This document shows, one piece after another, positions 18,032-26,234 of a stretch of DNA of 40,820 bases. The translations under genes and the position numbers were made by a program. Source of the stretch: Microbacteriaceae bacterium (GTDB lineage: Bacteria > Actinomycetota > Actinomycetes > Actinomycetales > Microbacteriaceae); assembly GCA_007117135.1 (NCBI GenBank), contig SKHB01000043.1:1-40820 (forward strand), in the 5' to 3' direction. The notes under the pieces are model-generated. The model saw nothing but the letters and a program-made list of their open reading frames with translations. It made no database searches and was not told the DNA's origin. Every line of letters starts with the position of its first letter. The first letter of the stretch is position 1.

Positions 18032-19485
18032 TTGGTGGGGGTTTCTCCCACCACGTCGGCCCACCATGCTTCCACCGCGTCGACAGTTCGTGGAATATCG
18101 GCGGACAGATTCACACTGCCGGTGTCGGTCACCAGGATGTTGTCTTCGATGCGAACCCCGATACCCCGCCATTCTTCTGGCACCGTGAGGTCATCGGGCT
18201 GGAAATACAGCCCCGGCTCGACCGTGAACACCATGCCGGGTGCCAACACTCCATCCATATACATTTCCCGGCGGGCCTCAGCGCAGTCGTGAACATCGAG
18301 CCCTAAGTGGTGGCTGGTGCCATGAATCATGTATCGACGGTGATAACCGTTGTCTGGTTGCCGTGACTCTTCGGCTGACACCGGCAGAAAACCCCACCCC
18401 TCCAGCGCTTCTGAGATCGCCACCATTGCTTGGTCGTGAACGGAACGGAAGGTGACACCCGGGCGAATGTGAGCAATAGCGCGATCGGCAGCGGCTAACA
18501 CTGCCTCATACACGTTGCGCTGAATGTCGCTGAAGTGACCGCTTACCGGAATGGTGCGGGTAATGTCCGCCGTATACAGAGAGTTCCTCTCCACCCCGGC
18601 ATCCACCAACAGGAGGTCTCCCGGTTGCACGGGACCATCGTTGGTCACCCAGTGCAAAATGCACGCGTGAGCCCCAGAAGCAGCAATTGTGCCGTAACCG
18701 ACGTCGTTACCCTCTGCCCGGGCGCGGGAATAAAAAGCACTTTCGATGATGCGCTCGCCCCGCTCGTGTCCCACCGCACGGGGCAGAGAGGTCAGAATGT
18801 CGGTGAATCCGCGGTGGGTCGAGAGGACGGCCTCTCGAAGTTCGAAAATTTCGTGTTCATCTTTGACAAGACGCATTTCGCTGACTTCTCTCGCCAACTC
18901 GAGGTCTGATTCGACTCCGGCCTCACCCCGCGAGCTGTCCAGTTCACGGGTGAGGTCATCGTCTGCTTCGCGGATGATGCGAACGGGTGAGTCAAACGAA
19001 CCCGTTTCCGGTATGTCATGACGGCTGGTGACTGCAATTCCCAGCAGTGCTGAGACGTCGTCCAGGCTGGGCCGGGGGCCCGTCCAAAACTCACCAATGG
19101 CGGCGTTTGCATAAAACTCGTCGGTGTCGCGACCCGCCGGGCCTAAAACATAAAGCGTCGCCGGGTGAGCGTCTGACAGCACCAAAACAGACCCGGGGAC
19201 AGTATCTGACCCCCAGCCGGTCAAATAGGTGAACGCGGTGTGTGGCCGGTAGGGGTAGTCGGTGTCATTGGAGCGCTGTTTGGGCGAACCGGCCGGAATG
19301 ATCAGCGTGTCACCAGGAAACGCAGTGACCAGTTTGTCTCGCCGTGTGGCAGCCTGTTTCGCCATCGAGGTGACAGACGGGGTGGCGGTGGTGTGAGGTG
19401 CCCACTGGGACGCCATGAACTCTTTGAACACGGACGAGTCGGGCGTTCGGGTTCGCTCGGGCTGTGGAGCTTCACTATCTGCCAT
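18028..19485 (-). CDS. pepP: Xaa-Pro aminopeptidase (M24B)
   Basis: A 485-residue metallopeptidase that removes N-terminal residues preceding proline. An N-terminal creatinase/AMP_N domain (about 40-190) is followed by a pita-bread catalytic domain (about 210-470). All five metal ligands are visible: Asp295 (VDAGVE), Asp307 (TADITRT), His392 (HGTSHHLGLDVHD), Glu423 (TVEPGLYF) and Glu447 (VRIEDNILVT). The frame stays open 96 codons upstream through the PHP gene; ATG 19485 (MADSEAPQPER) gives family length. GAGACT (19497-19492, minus strand) ends 6 bases before it and may be a weak leaderless -10 box. The stop overlaps the mgtE stop by 4 bases. Confidence 0.94.
   Translation of the reverse strand: MADSEAPQPERTRTPDSSVFKEFMASQWAPHTTATPSVTSMAKQAATRRDKLVTAFPGDTLIIPAGSPKQRSNDTDYPYRPHTAFTYLTGWGSDTVPGSVLVLSDAHPATLYVLGPAGRDTDEFYANAAIGEFWTGPRPSLDDVSALLGIAVTSRHDIPETGSFDSPVRIIREADDDLTRELDSSRGEAGVESDLELAREVSEMRLVKDEHEIFELREAVLSTHRGFTDILTSLPRAVGHERGERIIESAFYSRARAEGNDVGYGTIAASGAHACILHWVTNDGPVQPGDLLLVDAGVERNSLYTADITRTIPVSGHFSDIQRNVYEAVLAAADRAIAHIRPGVTFRSVHDQAMVAISEALEGWGFLPVSAEESRQPDNGYHRRYMIHGTSHHLGLDVHDCAEARREMYMDGVLAPGMVFTVEPGLYFQPDDLTVPEEWRGIGVRIEDNILVTDTGSVNLSADIPRTVDAVEAWWADVVGETPTN
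18033..18053. terminator. Hairpin just after mgtE
   Basis: TGGTGGG (18033-18039) pairs with CCCACCA (18047-18053) around a GGGTTTCT-type loop, starting 2 bases after the mgtE stop. It lies inside the last codons of the convergent aminopeptidase gene and could stop transcription from both sides. There is no T tract after the stem. Confidence 0.45.
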
Positions 19486-19520
19486 GCCACTAGTCTCCCA
19501 GGTTTCCCCGCCGACCCGCC

Positions 19521-19532
19521 TACGATTGAAGG
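19521..19532 (+). promoter_or_regulatory. Leaderless promoter of the PHP gene
   Basis: TACGAT (19521-19526) ends 6 bases before the GTG at 19533. The short TGAAGG between them resembles a ribosome site but is too close to the start to be used in a transcript beginning downstream of the box. The divergent pepP box lies 23 bases away. Confidence 0.5.
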
Positions 19533-20447
19533 GTGGCAGAGCTTCGAATTGACCTTCACACCCACACGACTGTGTCAGACGGGTCTGACACCCCGAGCGA
19601 CCTGGTGGACAATGCCGTTGCTGCCGGAGTGCACGTGATTGGTCTGACTGACCATGACACGACGGCCGGGTGGGCGGAGGCTTTCCAGGTCGCACAGCTG
19701 AGGGGACTCGGGATCGTTCCGGGTATTGAACTCTCCGCCCAGATCCTCGACGACACCGGCCACACCCCCCCACTCAGCGTGCACCTGCTGGGCTATCTGG
19801 TTGACCCGGACAACGCCGTGATGGTCGACGAGTTGGCAAAAATCCGCTCACACCGAGACGACCGCCTGCGGCTCATGGTGGAGCGATTGGCGGAAGACCT
19901 CGACATCACCTGGGCGGAGGTGGCTGACGGAATCGCTGAGGGCGCCACTCCGGGCCGCCCCCACATTGCAACTGTTTTGGTGCGCAAAGGCATCGTGAAA
20001 GACGTGTCAGAAGCGTTTGACCACTACCTCGCTTCCCACGGCCGCTACCACGTCCCCCACTATGCGCCACGATTGAATAGAGCCCTCGAAGTCATCACCC
20101 AGGCGGGTGGCGTTGCCATTTTGGCGCACCCCCTCAGCGGCGACCGCAGATACGCCCTTAAACATGCCTCCCACGCCGACCTGCTGATCGAAGAGCTTGC
20201 AGAACTTCAACGTCAGGGACTCTCCGGGGTGGAAATTCACCACCGTGAGAACGCGCCTCAGCATGTGGAGACCCTCCGTGACGCGGCAACCTCCCTTGGT
20301 CTCATTCAGACCGGTTCGTCGGACTACCACGGGGACAAAAAACCCAACCGGTTGGGTGAACACCTCACCGACGAAGTGGAGTTTCAGAAAATTCTTGACC
20401 GTGGCACCGGTCACCCCTGGCTGCCGCCAGGGGACACCACTGCTTAG
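19533..20447 (+). CDS. PHP-domain phosphoesterase (RNase AM / TrpH type)
   Basis: A 304-residue PHP protein. Metal-binding motifs are in the N terminus, DLHTHTTVSDGSD (from residue 7) and LTDHDTTAGW, then GIELSAQ, and near the C terminus SSDYHGD. The length and the insertion between the PHP motifs match the YciV/RNase AM and Rv-type PHP proteins that act on 3',5'-nucleoside bisphosphates or short RNAs; the true substrate is not shown. GTG 19533 follows a TACGAT box by 6 bases. It converges on the DEAD-box helicase gene, and the two stops overlap by 4 bases (TTAG). Confidence 0.88.
   Translation: MAELRIDLHTHTTVSDGSDTPSDLVDNAVAAGVHVIGLTDHDTTAGWAEAFQVAQLRGLGIVPGIELSAQILDDTGHTPPLSVHLLGYLVDPDNAVMVDELAKIRSHRDDRLRLMVERLAEDLDITWAEVADGIAEGATPGRPHIATVLVRKGIVKDVSEAFDHYLASHGRYHVPHYAPRLNRALEVITQAGGVAILAHPLSGDRRYALKHASHADLLIEELAELQRQGLSGVEIHHRENAPQHVETLRDAATSLGLIQTGSSDYHGDKKPNRLGEHLTDEVEFQKILDRGTGHPWLPPGDTTA
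20414..20433. terminator. Hairpin at the PHP/helicase junction
   Basis: CCCCTGGC (20414-20421) pairs perfectly with GCCAGGGG (20426-20433) around a TGCC tetraloop. It lies inside the last codons of the PHP gene and 10 bases beyond the stop of the convergent helicase gene, so it is best placed to end helicase transcription. No T tract. Confidence 0.5.
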
Positions 20448-21778
20448 CTTCGGGGCCCCTGCTCGGTGTGACGGGTGACACGCTTGCGGGGGCGACGTTT
20501 CTTCTGCGGGGCCGGTTTGTTTTCGCCGGAATCGCTGCGGGGGGTGTCTCGACGGGGTGGCTGACCGGCTTTCTTCTCGCGCTGAGGAATCGGGGTCGCC
20601 TTCAGGCGGCCTTTCGTTCCGGCAGGGATAGACAGGTCAGCAAAAAGATGCTCCGACGACGAATACGTTTCTTGTGGTTCGTCGATTCCCATCTCCAGGG
20701 CTCGGTTGATCAGCGCCCACTTGTGCAAGTCGTCCCAATCCACAAACGTCACCGCAATGCCCGTTTTACCGGCGCGACCCGTTCGACCCACCCGGTGGAG
20801 GTATGTTTTGTCGTCGTCGGGGACGGTGTGATTTATGACGTGGGTGACGTCATCCACGTCCACCCCACGTGCCGCCACATCCGTAGCAATCAGAACGTCT
20901 CTTTTCCCCGCCTTGAACTGGGTCATCGCGCGCTCGCGGGCGTCCTGGCTCATATCGCCGTGAACACTGACCGCGCCAAAGCCGCGGTCCGAGAGTTCTT
21001 CGGTGATGCGCTGGGCGGCACGCTTGGTGCGGGTAAAGATAATAGTTTTGCCTCGGCCGTCAGCCTGAAGAATGCGACCAATAACTTCGTCTTTGTCGAG
21101 AGCGTGAGCCCGGTAGACGATGTGTTTGATGTTCGCCTGAGTGATCGTTTCGTCGGGGTCTTGGGCTCGGATGTGAAGCGGTTTGCTCATAAACCGCCGC
21201 GCCAACGTGACCACCGGGCCGGGCATGGTGGCAGAAAACAGCATGGTTTGCCTAGTGGCAGGAATTTTTTGGAACAGGCGCTCGACGTCGGGCAGAAAGC
21301 CAAGATCTAACATTTTGTCGGCTTCATCTAAGACGACCACTTGAACTTCTGCCAACGACAGGTTTCGCTGTTGCATCAGGTCTAACAGGCGCCCAGGTGT
21401 TCCCACCACGATTTGTGCACCGGCTTCCAGTTGGGCGATTTGACCCTCATAGGCTTTGCCGCCGTAAATGGCGACAACGGCGGTGGTGCGGTTGGAGGTG
21501 GCCAGCTCGATATCTTCCGCCACCTGGATGCACAGTTCACGGGTGGGAACAACCACTAAAGCTTTCACACCGGGGCCCGGATTGTCACCCAATTTTTGGA
21601 TGAGGGGGAGAGAAAACCCCAAGGTTTTTCCTGTTCCCGTGCGGGCTTGGCCAATAATGTCTTGGCCGGTGAGGGCAACGGGAATGGTTTGTTCTTGAAT
21701 GGGAAACGGGGAGTCAATGCCAGCGCTTGTCAAAGCGTCGACCATATCCGGCGAAACGCCGAGGTCAGAAAAGTTCAC
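20444..21778 (-). CDS. DEAD-box RNA helicase (RhlE/CshA-like)
   Basis: A 444-residue superfamily 2 RNA helicase. The Q motif includes Phe25 and Gln28. Motif I is ARTGTGKT (45-52), Ia PTRELCIQ, motif II DEAD (151-154), motif III SAT (182-184), and the RecA2 motifs include HRVGRTGRAGKTG. The last ~60 residues are a Lys/Arg/Pro-rich tail (KKRRPRKR), probably an RNA-binding extension. The frame is open upstream, but GTG 21778 (MNFSDLGVSPDMV) fits family starts; AAGG lies about 10 bases before it and TACACT (21821-21816, minus) is a candidate -10 box. It corresponds in position to the RhlE-like gene upstream of the adn cluster in Mycobacterium. Confidence 0.93.
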   Translation of the reverse strand: MNFSDLGVSPDMVDALTSAGIDSPFPIQEQTIPVALTGQDIIGQARTGTGKTLGFSLPLIQKLGDNPGPGVKALVVVPTRELCIQVAEDIELATSNRTTAVVAIYGGKAYEGQIAQLEAGAQIVVGTPGRLLDLMQQRNLSLAEVQVVVLDEADKMLDLGFLPDVERLFQKIPATRQTMLFSATMPGPVVTLARRFMSKPLHIRAQDPDETITQANIKHIVYRAHALDKDEVIGRILQADGRGKTIIFTRTKRAAQRITEELSDRGFGAVSVHGDMSQDARERAMTQFKAGKRDVLIATDVAARGVDVDDVTHVINHTVPDDDKTYLHRVGRTGRAGKTGIAVTFVDWDDLHKWALINRALEMGIDEPQETYSSSEHLFADLSIPAGTKGRLKATPIPQREKKAGQPPRRDTPRSDSGENKPAPQKKRRPRKRVTRHTEQGPRS

Positions 21779-21862
21779 TACATACAGCCTTATCGTTGAT
21801 GTTGTTATTGGGCTCAGTGTATCGGGGAATGGGTGCGGCGCCCCCAGGCGAGCCCGGGTCAC

Positions 21863-21874
21863 TATTGTGGAGGG
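21863..21874 (+). promoter_or_regulatory. Leaderless promoter of the MiaE-like gene
   Basis: TATTGT (21863-21868) ends 6 bases before the GTG at 21875. The intervening GGAGGG looks like a ribosome site but would be at the very 5' end of the transcript. The same TATTGT hexamer occurs before tatB. Confidence 0.5.
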
Positions 21875-22591
21875 GTGGTGTGGAGCTGGTGGAAGAAGAA
21901 AACACCGGGGCGGATTCTGAAGGTTCGCTCAAGAGCCGACGCTGACCAGGTCAGCCGCATAGACCTCACAGACTTGGTTCCGCCGGCAGCGGACTTCCTC
22001 GCACACAGTGCCGCGGCCATGTTGGTGCTCTCCGGCGAGTACTCCAAGGTGGGCCGTCAAGCCTGGTCGGTTGTTGACCAGGACGCGCTTGCCCGAGCCA
22101 CCCAGGTTGCTCTTGAGAGATACGAAACACTCCATGGTCTTTTGGCCGACTATGTTCCTAACGCCACCGAGGCGATGGTGGGACCACTGGCGTATGTGAA
22201 GGAACAAATGGCCCGAATGGTGGCTGACCGTTGGTTTGAACGGGTTGCCACGTGTTACGCGGTCGGCGGTTTTTTGACCGACTTTTACCGCACCCTCGCC
22301 CAGGGGTTGCCCACCAGTCTGTCGAACAAGGTGTTGGAAGTGCTGGCGGATACCACCGATGAGACCCTCAGCGGCGACGTGTTGGCCCGCGTGGTAGAGC
22401 TGGACGTCCAGTATGTGTCACGGGTGAGCCTGTGGTCCAGGAGACTCGTTGGTGACACGATGCTTATTGCCCGAAATGCTCTGCCTCGTATCAACCGGGT
22501 GACCTCTACCGGTGATCGGTTTGAACCACTGTTCACCGACGTGTTGGCGTCACACAGTAAGCGCCTTGACCGCTTGGGTCTTACGGCGTAG
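21875..22591 (+). CDS. Ferritin-like, MiaE-type protein (MiaE_2 family)
   Basis: A 238-residue, mostly helical protein. It resembles the actinobacterial ferritin-like family annotated as MiaE_2, found beside a DEAD-box helicase and DUF3107 (Rv3210c type). Family members are predicted di-iron proteins related to tRNA-(ms2io6A) hydroxylase; enzymatic activity in actinobacteria is not proven. Acidic/His-rich helices such as ALERYETLHGLLADY and VKEQMARMVADRWFERV suit a four-helix bundle. I chose GTG 21875 (MVWSWWKKKTPG), which follows a TATTGT box; an open frame runs to 21833. The 3' end overlaps the convergent membrane gene by 11 bases. Confidence 0.72.
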   Translation: MVWSWWKKKTPGRILKVRSRADADQVSRIDLTDLVPPAADFLAHSAAAMLVLSGEYSKVGRQAWSVVDQDALARATQVALERYETLHGLLADYVPNATEAMVGPLAYVKEQMARMVADRWFERVATCYAVGGFLTDFYRTLAQGLPTSLSNKVLEVLADTTDETLSGDVLARVVELDVQYVSRVSLWSRRLVGDTMLIARNALPRINRVTSTGDRFEPLFTDVLASHSKRLDRLGLTA

Positions 22592-22919
22592 TCGCCGGGA
22601 CAGCCCCAGCGGGGGATGCCGCCTGAGCTTTCGTATCGGTCAAGCGGGTAAACATTTCCTCATCGTCGCCGTCACGTTTTTTCGGCAGCCAGAGAGCTAA
22701 CCACAGCGTGACGGCGAGGGTTAGACCTAAGGTAATCAGCCAAGTCCAAACACTTCTGGGCGCCAGTCCTGCCCACACGACAACCACAAATGCCAGCGAA
22801 CCGACAGCCACCCCCACCGAGGGCATGAGGCCCAAGCCGTGACGGTCACGCCCCGGCACGACGTATCGAATCGCCGCGCCAATGAGGCCGGCGAAGGTGA
22901 CAACGAGTACGAGTTCCAT
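22581..22919 (-). CDS. Small membrane protein, 3 TM
   Basis: A 112-residue protein with hydrophobic segments at about 2-20, 32-52 and 58-80, then a charged, low-complexity C-terminal tail (KKRDGDDEEMF, then an Ala/Pro-rich end). I do not recognise a named family. The ATG at 22919 follows directly on the TAA of the DUF3107 gene with no gap, so the two are co-transcribed and probably translationally coupled. Small membrane proteins in this position are seen next to DUF3107 in related actinobacteria; the role is unknown. Confidence 0.75.
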   Translation of the reverse strand: MELVLVVTFAGLIGAAIRYVVPGRDRHGLGLMPSVGVAVGSLAFVVVVWAGLAPRSVWTWLITLGLTLAVTLWLALWLPKKRDGDDEEMFTRLTDTKAQAASPAGAVPATTP

Positions 22920-23147
22920 TTACGGAGCAAACCCTACTTTGCGGCCAGACTCCTGGGTGAGCTCCACATAGGTGAGGGTTCTTGTGGGGACAATATAAAT
23001 GTGACCCTTAGTGTCTTCCAAACGAAGCATGCCACCGTCCCCTCCCGCAACCTGGTCGGCGATGGTCTTTTCTAGCTCGGCGGCCGTTTTGTCGCTCTCA
23101 AAAACGATTTCGCGGGCCGAGTGTGCGATACCAATATGAATTTCCAC
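22920..23147 (-). CDS. DUF3107 protein, 75 residues
   Basis: A small protein, MEIHIGIAHSAREIVFES onward, ending in GRKVGFAP. It matches the actinobacterial DUF3107 family (Rv3208A/TB9.4 type). A short beta-alpha-beta fold is predicted; ATP binding has been reported for the mycobacterial relative, but a function is not established. GTG 23147 follows a TACGCT box by 7 bases, so the message is probably leaderless. It is divergent from adnA and shares a 45-base promoter region with it, an arrangement that suggests shared control. Confidence 0.9.
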   Translation of the reverse strand: MEIHIGIAHSAREIVFESDKTAAELEKTIADQVAGGDGGMLRLEDTKGHIYIVPTRTLTYVELTQESGRKVGFAP

Positions 23148-23192
23148 GCTCCCTAGCGTACGACAGTCAGAGGTTAGCTTTAGCCTGGAGGG
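23148..23192. promoter_or_regulatory. Divergent leaderless promoter pair, DUF3107 and adnA
   Basis: On the minus strand TACGCT (23160-23155) ends 7 bases before the DUF3107 GTG. On the plus strand TAGCCT (23181-23186) ends 6 bases before the adnA GTG. A second overlapping candidate, TAGCTT, is at 23175-23180. Twenty bases separate the main boxes, exactly as in the dapD/dapE region. No SOS-type operator (GAAC-N4-GTTC-like) was seen. Confidence 0.65.
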
Positions 23193-26100
23193 GTGAATAT
23201 GTCAGCAAATCCCCAGTGGGCTGCTGACACCGTGGCGTGTATCACTGCTGACCCCACTGCGTCACAAGTGGTCATTGGTGCTGCGGGGTCAGGCAAAACA
23301 ACCCTGCTGGTGGAACGCGCGGCGTACCTCATTGACAGTTTCGGGTTGCACCCAGACCAGGTGCGCCTGCTCACCCCCTCCAGAGCGCAAGCGACCAGGC
23401 TTCGAAACGACGTCGCCACGCGTATTCCCCGCGCCACGAGGGGTCCGTTTGCCAAAAGCGTGGCGTCGTTAGCGTTTGGCATCGTCAGCGCCGACCACAT
23501 TGGTCGTGGTCTTCCGCAGCCGACATTGCGTTCCGGTGCTGATATTGATGAAGACATCAGGTCACTTCTCGCCGACCACGATGACCAGGCAGCGCCGTTT
23601 GCTGCCGTGTTTGACCGTGTCGTGTGGGAAACAGAAACATTCCGCACCGAACTTCGGGAACTTTTCGCCCGGGTCATCGAACACGGGCACACCGCCTCAG
23701 ACCTCGAGTCGTGGGGCAAAGAGTTTGACCGCCCAGAATGGGTGGCGGCAGGTCAGTTCATGGCGGACTATCAGCAGGTCATCGCCCGCTCGAGGCCGCA
23801 CAGTTTTGAACCGGCAGAGCTCATCATCCGAGCAGCCACCATTGTGAGCCAGCGCATGCCCGACGAGCTTGCTGACCTTCGGGTGTTACTTGTCGACGAT
23901 GTGCATGACATTCCTGCCTCAGCGAGGCGACTCCTGGCGGCCTGCGTTTCCTGGGGTGTCTCTGTCACGGCAGTGGGTGACCCCGACAGTGCCGGTCAAA
24001 CTTTTCGCGGTTCAGACCCCGACTCACCGGCGCTGTTAGCCGACCTTCTCAGTGTCACACCCACCTACCTTCCAGAGGTTTTTCGACACGGGAAAACCCT
24101 CCGAGATACCGTTTCCCGGTTGGTGGGACGGGTGGGGTCAGCTCGGGCTGGACAACAGCGCCAAGCGAGCTCCCGCGTGAGCGACCACGACACCCCCCTC
24201 TTGACGATTACCTCCGGTTCCACCACCGAAGAAGATGACGCCATCGCACGCTTCATCGCTGACCGGCACCATGCCGGCACTCGGCTTGACCAGATCGCGG
24301 TCATTTCTCGGCGGGCAGGGGCCCTGGGTGGTGTTGCCCGCGCTCTCGGGCAGTTACACATCCCCAGCCACCTTGCTACCCGCTCGCCCCTGTCTCATGA
24401 GCCAGCGGCGAGAGAGTTGCTGTGGTGGACGCAGGCGGCACTGTCTCCGGAAGTGATTACCGCCGAGCGGACAGCGGAGATGCTCGCTGGTATTTACGGG
24501 GGGTGGAGCGCGTTGGAGCTTCGACGCTTCACCACGTGGATTCGCCTACAGGAGGCAACGGCGGGCACCAGGCGCCCCGCGTCGGAGGTTCTCCGCGATG
24601 TTGTCGTGGGTGACGATATTGCTATCGACGCGCCCGATGTCCTCGCGAGGCACGTGGATCGCACGAGGCGGATCATCGACACTATTCGGAATGTGTCAAC
24701 TGCCCCAATTGATCAGGTGATTTCTGCCGCGTGGAAAGTGGTCGGCGTCGAGGCGGAGTGGGTTGAGCGGGCTCAGGCAGGTGGTGACGGGTCACGGTTT
24801 GCCTCCGAGGCTCTCGACGCGGTCGTCGCACTGAGTGAAACGGCCACACGTTTTGCCGACACCCACCCGGGAGTGTCAGCTGACGTATTTGTTAGTCGAA
24901 TACTGAACCAGGATGTTGCGGAAGACGTTTTGGTGCCCGAGCCTCTGGGCGAAGCAGTGTGGTTGGGAACCCCATCGGGGGCTGCCGGGAGGGAATGGGA
25001 CACTGTCATTGTTCACGGCCTCAACGACGGAGTGTGGCCCAACACGAGGCTTCGCGGAACTTTGTTGGGAGCGCCCCACGTGTCGTGGGTATCCAAAGGG
25101 ATGGCCCCGGGAGATATTGATCAGCGTCGGGTGGTCCTCGACGACGAAATCCGCCTGGCCGCGCTGGCAGCTTCGCGTGCCACCAGCCAACTGGTGGTGT
25201 CGGCAGTGAGCGCGGACGATACGGTTCCGAGCCCCCTGTTTGATCTCATGGCGACAGATTGTCCGCCGTGGGCAGGCGATGACACGTCTTTGCGGGATGT
25301 GCGCTCCCTCGTCGGGGCGCTGAGACGACAACGTATCACCGGGGCGCAGGAAAATGACCACCAGTGGGCGACACTTGGGTATTTGGCCAGTGTGAGATGT
25401 CCCGGGGCTCACCCAGACGACTGGTGGGGTCTTGCCCCCGCCACCACCACAGCTCCCCTCTTTGCTGATGAGGTGGTGAGGTTATCCCCGTCGAAGGTGG
25501 CCAACGTGGAAGAGTCGCCTCTGATGTGGCTATTGGACACTATTGCGCCGGAACCCCTGCCGCCCACCGTCGACATTGGCGCAATCATTCACCAGGCGTG
25601 GGAGAACAACCCGTGGGGTCCAGCAGAAAACATGTCTGCTTACGTTGATAGCCGCTGGTCCGACATCCCATTTGATTCTGTGTGGTTGGGGGAAGCGAAA
25701 CGTGCCGAAGCGCACAGACAGATAGCCGCCCTCGACCATTATTTGCACGACCAGCGATCCGAACACATCGAGTTGGTGGCTTCGGAGAAAAAATTTGAGA
25801 TTGCCTTTCCCGGGGCGCTCATGACCGGGTTTATTGACCGGATTGTTCGAGACGCCAGTGGCAACATCCTGGTGGTTGATTTGAAAACCGGTCGGCATAA
25901 GACCGACGGCCAAGTGGTCGACGATGCTCAGCTACTGTCCTACCAACTCGCCCTCACCACGCCAGAGGTGTCCGCAGAGTGGGGACTCGACGACGTCACC
26001 ACCGGGGGTGCATATTTGTTGTATGTTTCCAGCGGTAAAGGCGGGAAGCCGTATCGCATCGCCTTCCAAGCTCCCCTGGATGACGACGGGCGAGAAGTGT

Positions 26101-26234
26101 TCCTGGAGCGACTGGAGGCGGTTCGGCAAGCCATCGCCCAGCACCAGTTCGCCCTCGGTGAGGGCGGTGGTCGAACCGGTGGTGGACCCCCGAAGCACCG
26201 CTGGCATCTGATGGGCCAGGTGTGTGGTGACTGA
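23193..26234 (+). CDS. adnA: AdnA-like helicase-nuclease subunit
   Basis: A 1013-residue protein with an N-terminal UvrD-like motor domain and a C-terminal RecB-type nuclease, the AdnA layout. Walker A GAAGSGKTT is at 29-37. The Walker B site reads VDDVHD (Asp235, Asp236) instead of DExx, suggesting a weak motor, in line with AdnA being the lesser motor in mycobacteria. The nuclease has Asp896 and Lys898 in VVDLKTG, then QLLSYQLAL. AdnAB resects double-strand DNA ends in RecA-dependent repair. The GTG start follows a TAGCCT box by 6 bases. The end overlaps adnB by 8-11 bases, so the two subunits are translated together. Confidence 0.92.
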   Translation: MNMSANPQWAADTVACITADPTASQVVIGAAGSGKTTLLVERAAYLIDSFGLHPDQVRLLTPSRAQATRLRNDVATRIPRATRGPFAKSVASLAFGIVSADHIGRGLPQPTLRSGADIDEDIRSLLADHDDQAAPFAAVFDRVVWETETFRTELRELFARVIEHGHTASDLESWGKEFDRPEWVAAGQFMADYQQVIARSRPHSFEPAELIIRAATIVSQRMPDELADLRVLLVDDVHDIPASARRLLAACVSWGVSVTAVGDPDSAGQTFRGSDPDSPALLADLLSVTPTYLPEVFRHGKTLRDTVSRLVGRVGSARAGQQRQASSRVSDHDTPLLTITSGSTTEEDDAIARFIADRHHAGTRLDQIAVISRRAGALGGVARALGQLHIPSHLATRSPLSHEPAARELLWWTQAALSPEVITAERTAEMLAGIYGGWSALELRRFTTWIRLQEATAGTRRPASEVLRDVVVGDDIAIDAPDVLARHVDRTRRIIDTIRNVSTAPIDQVISAAWKVVGVEAEWVERAQAGGDGSRFASEALDAVVALSETATRFADTHPGVSADVFVSRILNQDVAEDVLVPEPLGEAVWLGTPSGAAGREWDTVIVHGLNDGVWPNTRLRGTLLGAPHVSWVSKGMAPGDIDQRRVVLDDEIRLAALAASRATSQLVVSAVSADDTVPSPLFDLMATDCPPWAGDDTSLRDVRSLVGALRRQRITGAQENDHQWATLGYLASVRCPGAHPDDWWGLAPATTTAPLFADEVVRLSPSKVANVEESPLMWLLDTIAPEPLPPTVDIGAIIHQAWENNPWGPAENMSAYVDSRWSDIPFDSVWLGEAKRAEAHRQIAALDHYLHDQRSEHIELVASEKKFEIAFPGALMTGFIDRIVRDASGNILVVDLKTGRHKTDGQVVDDAQLLSYQLALTTPEVSAEWGLDDVTTGGAYLLYVSSGKGGKPYRIAFQAPLDDDGREVFLERLEAVRQAIAQHQFALGEGGGRTGGGPPKHRWHLMGQVCGD

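Noticed and set aside
19486-19773. N-terminal extension of the aminopeptidase to 19773
   Set aside because: The added residues are Arg/Pro/Gly-rich shadow of the PHP gene; ATG 19485 gives the family length.
20468-21310. Plus-strand open frame of 280 codons opposite the DEAD-box helicase
   Set aside because: Long, but antisense to conserved helicase motifs; composition is that of a reverse-complement frame.
24876-25412. Minus-strand open frame of 178 codons inside adnA
   Set aside because: Antisense shadow of a well-supported gene with no motif.
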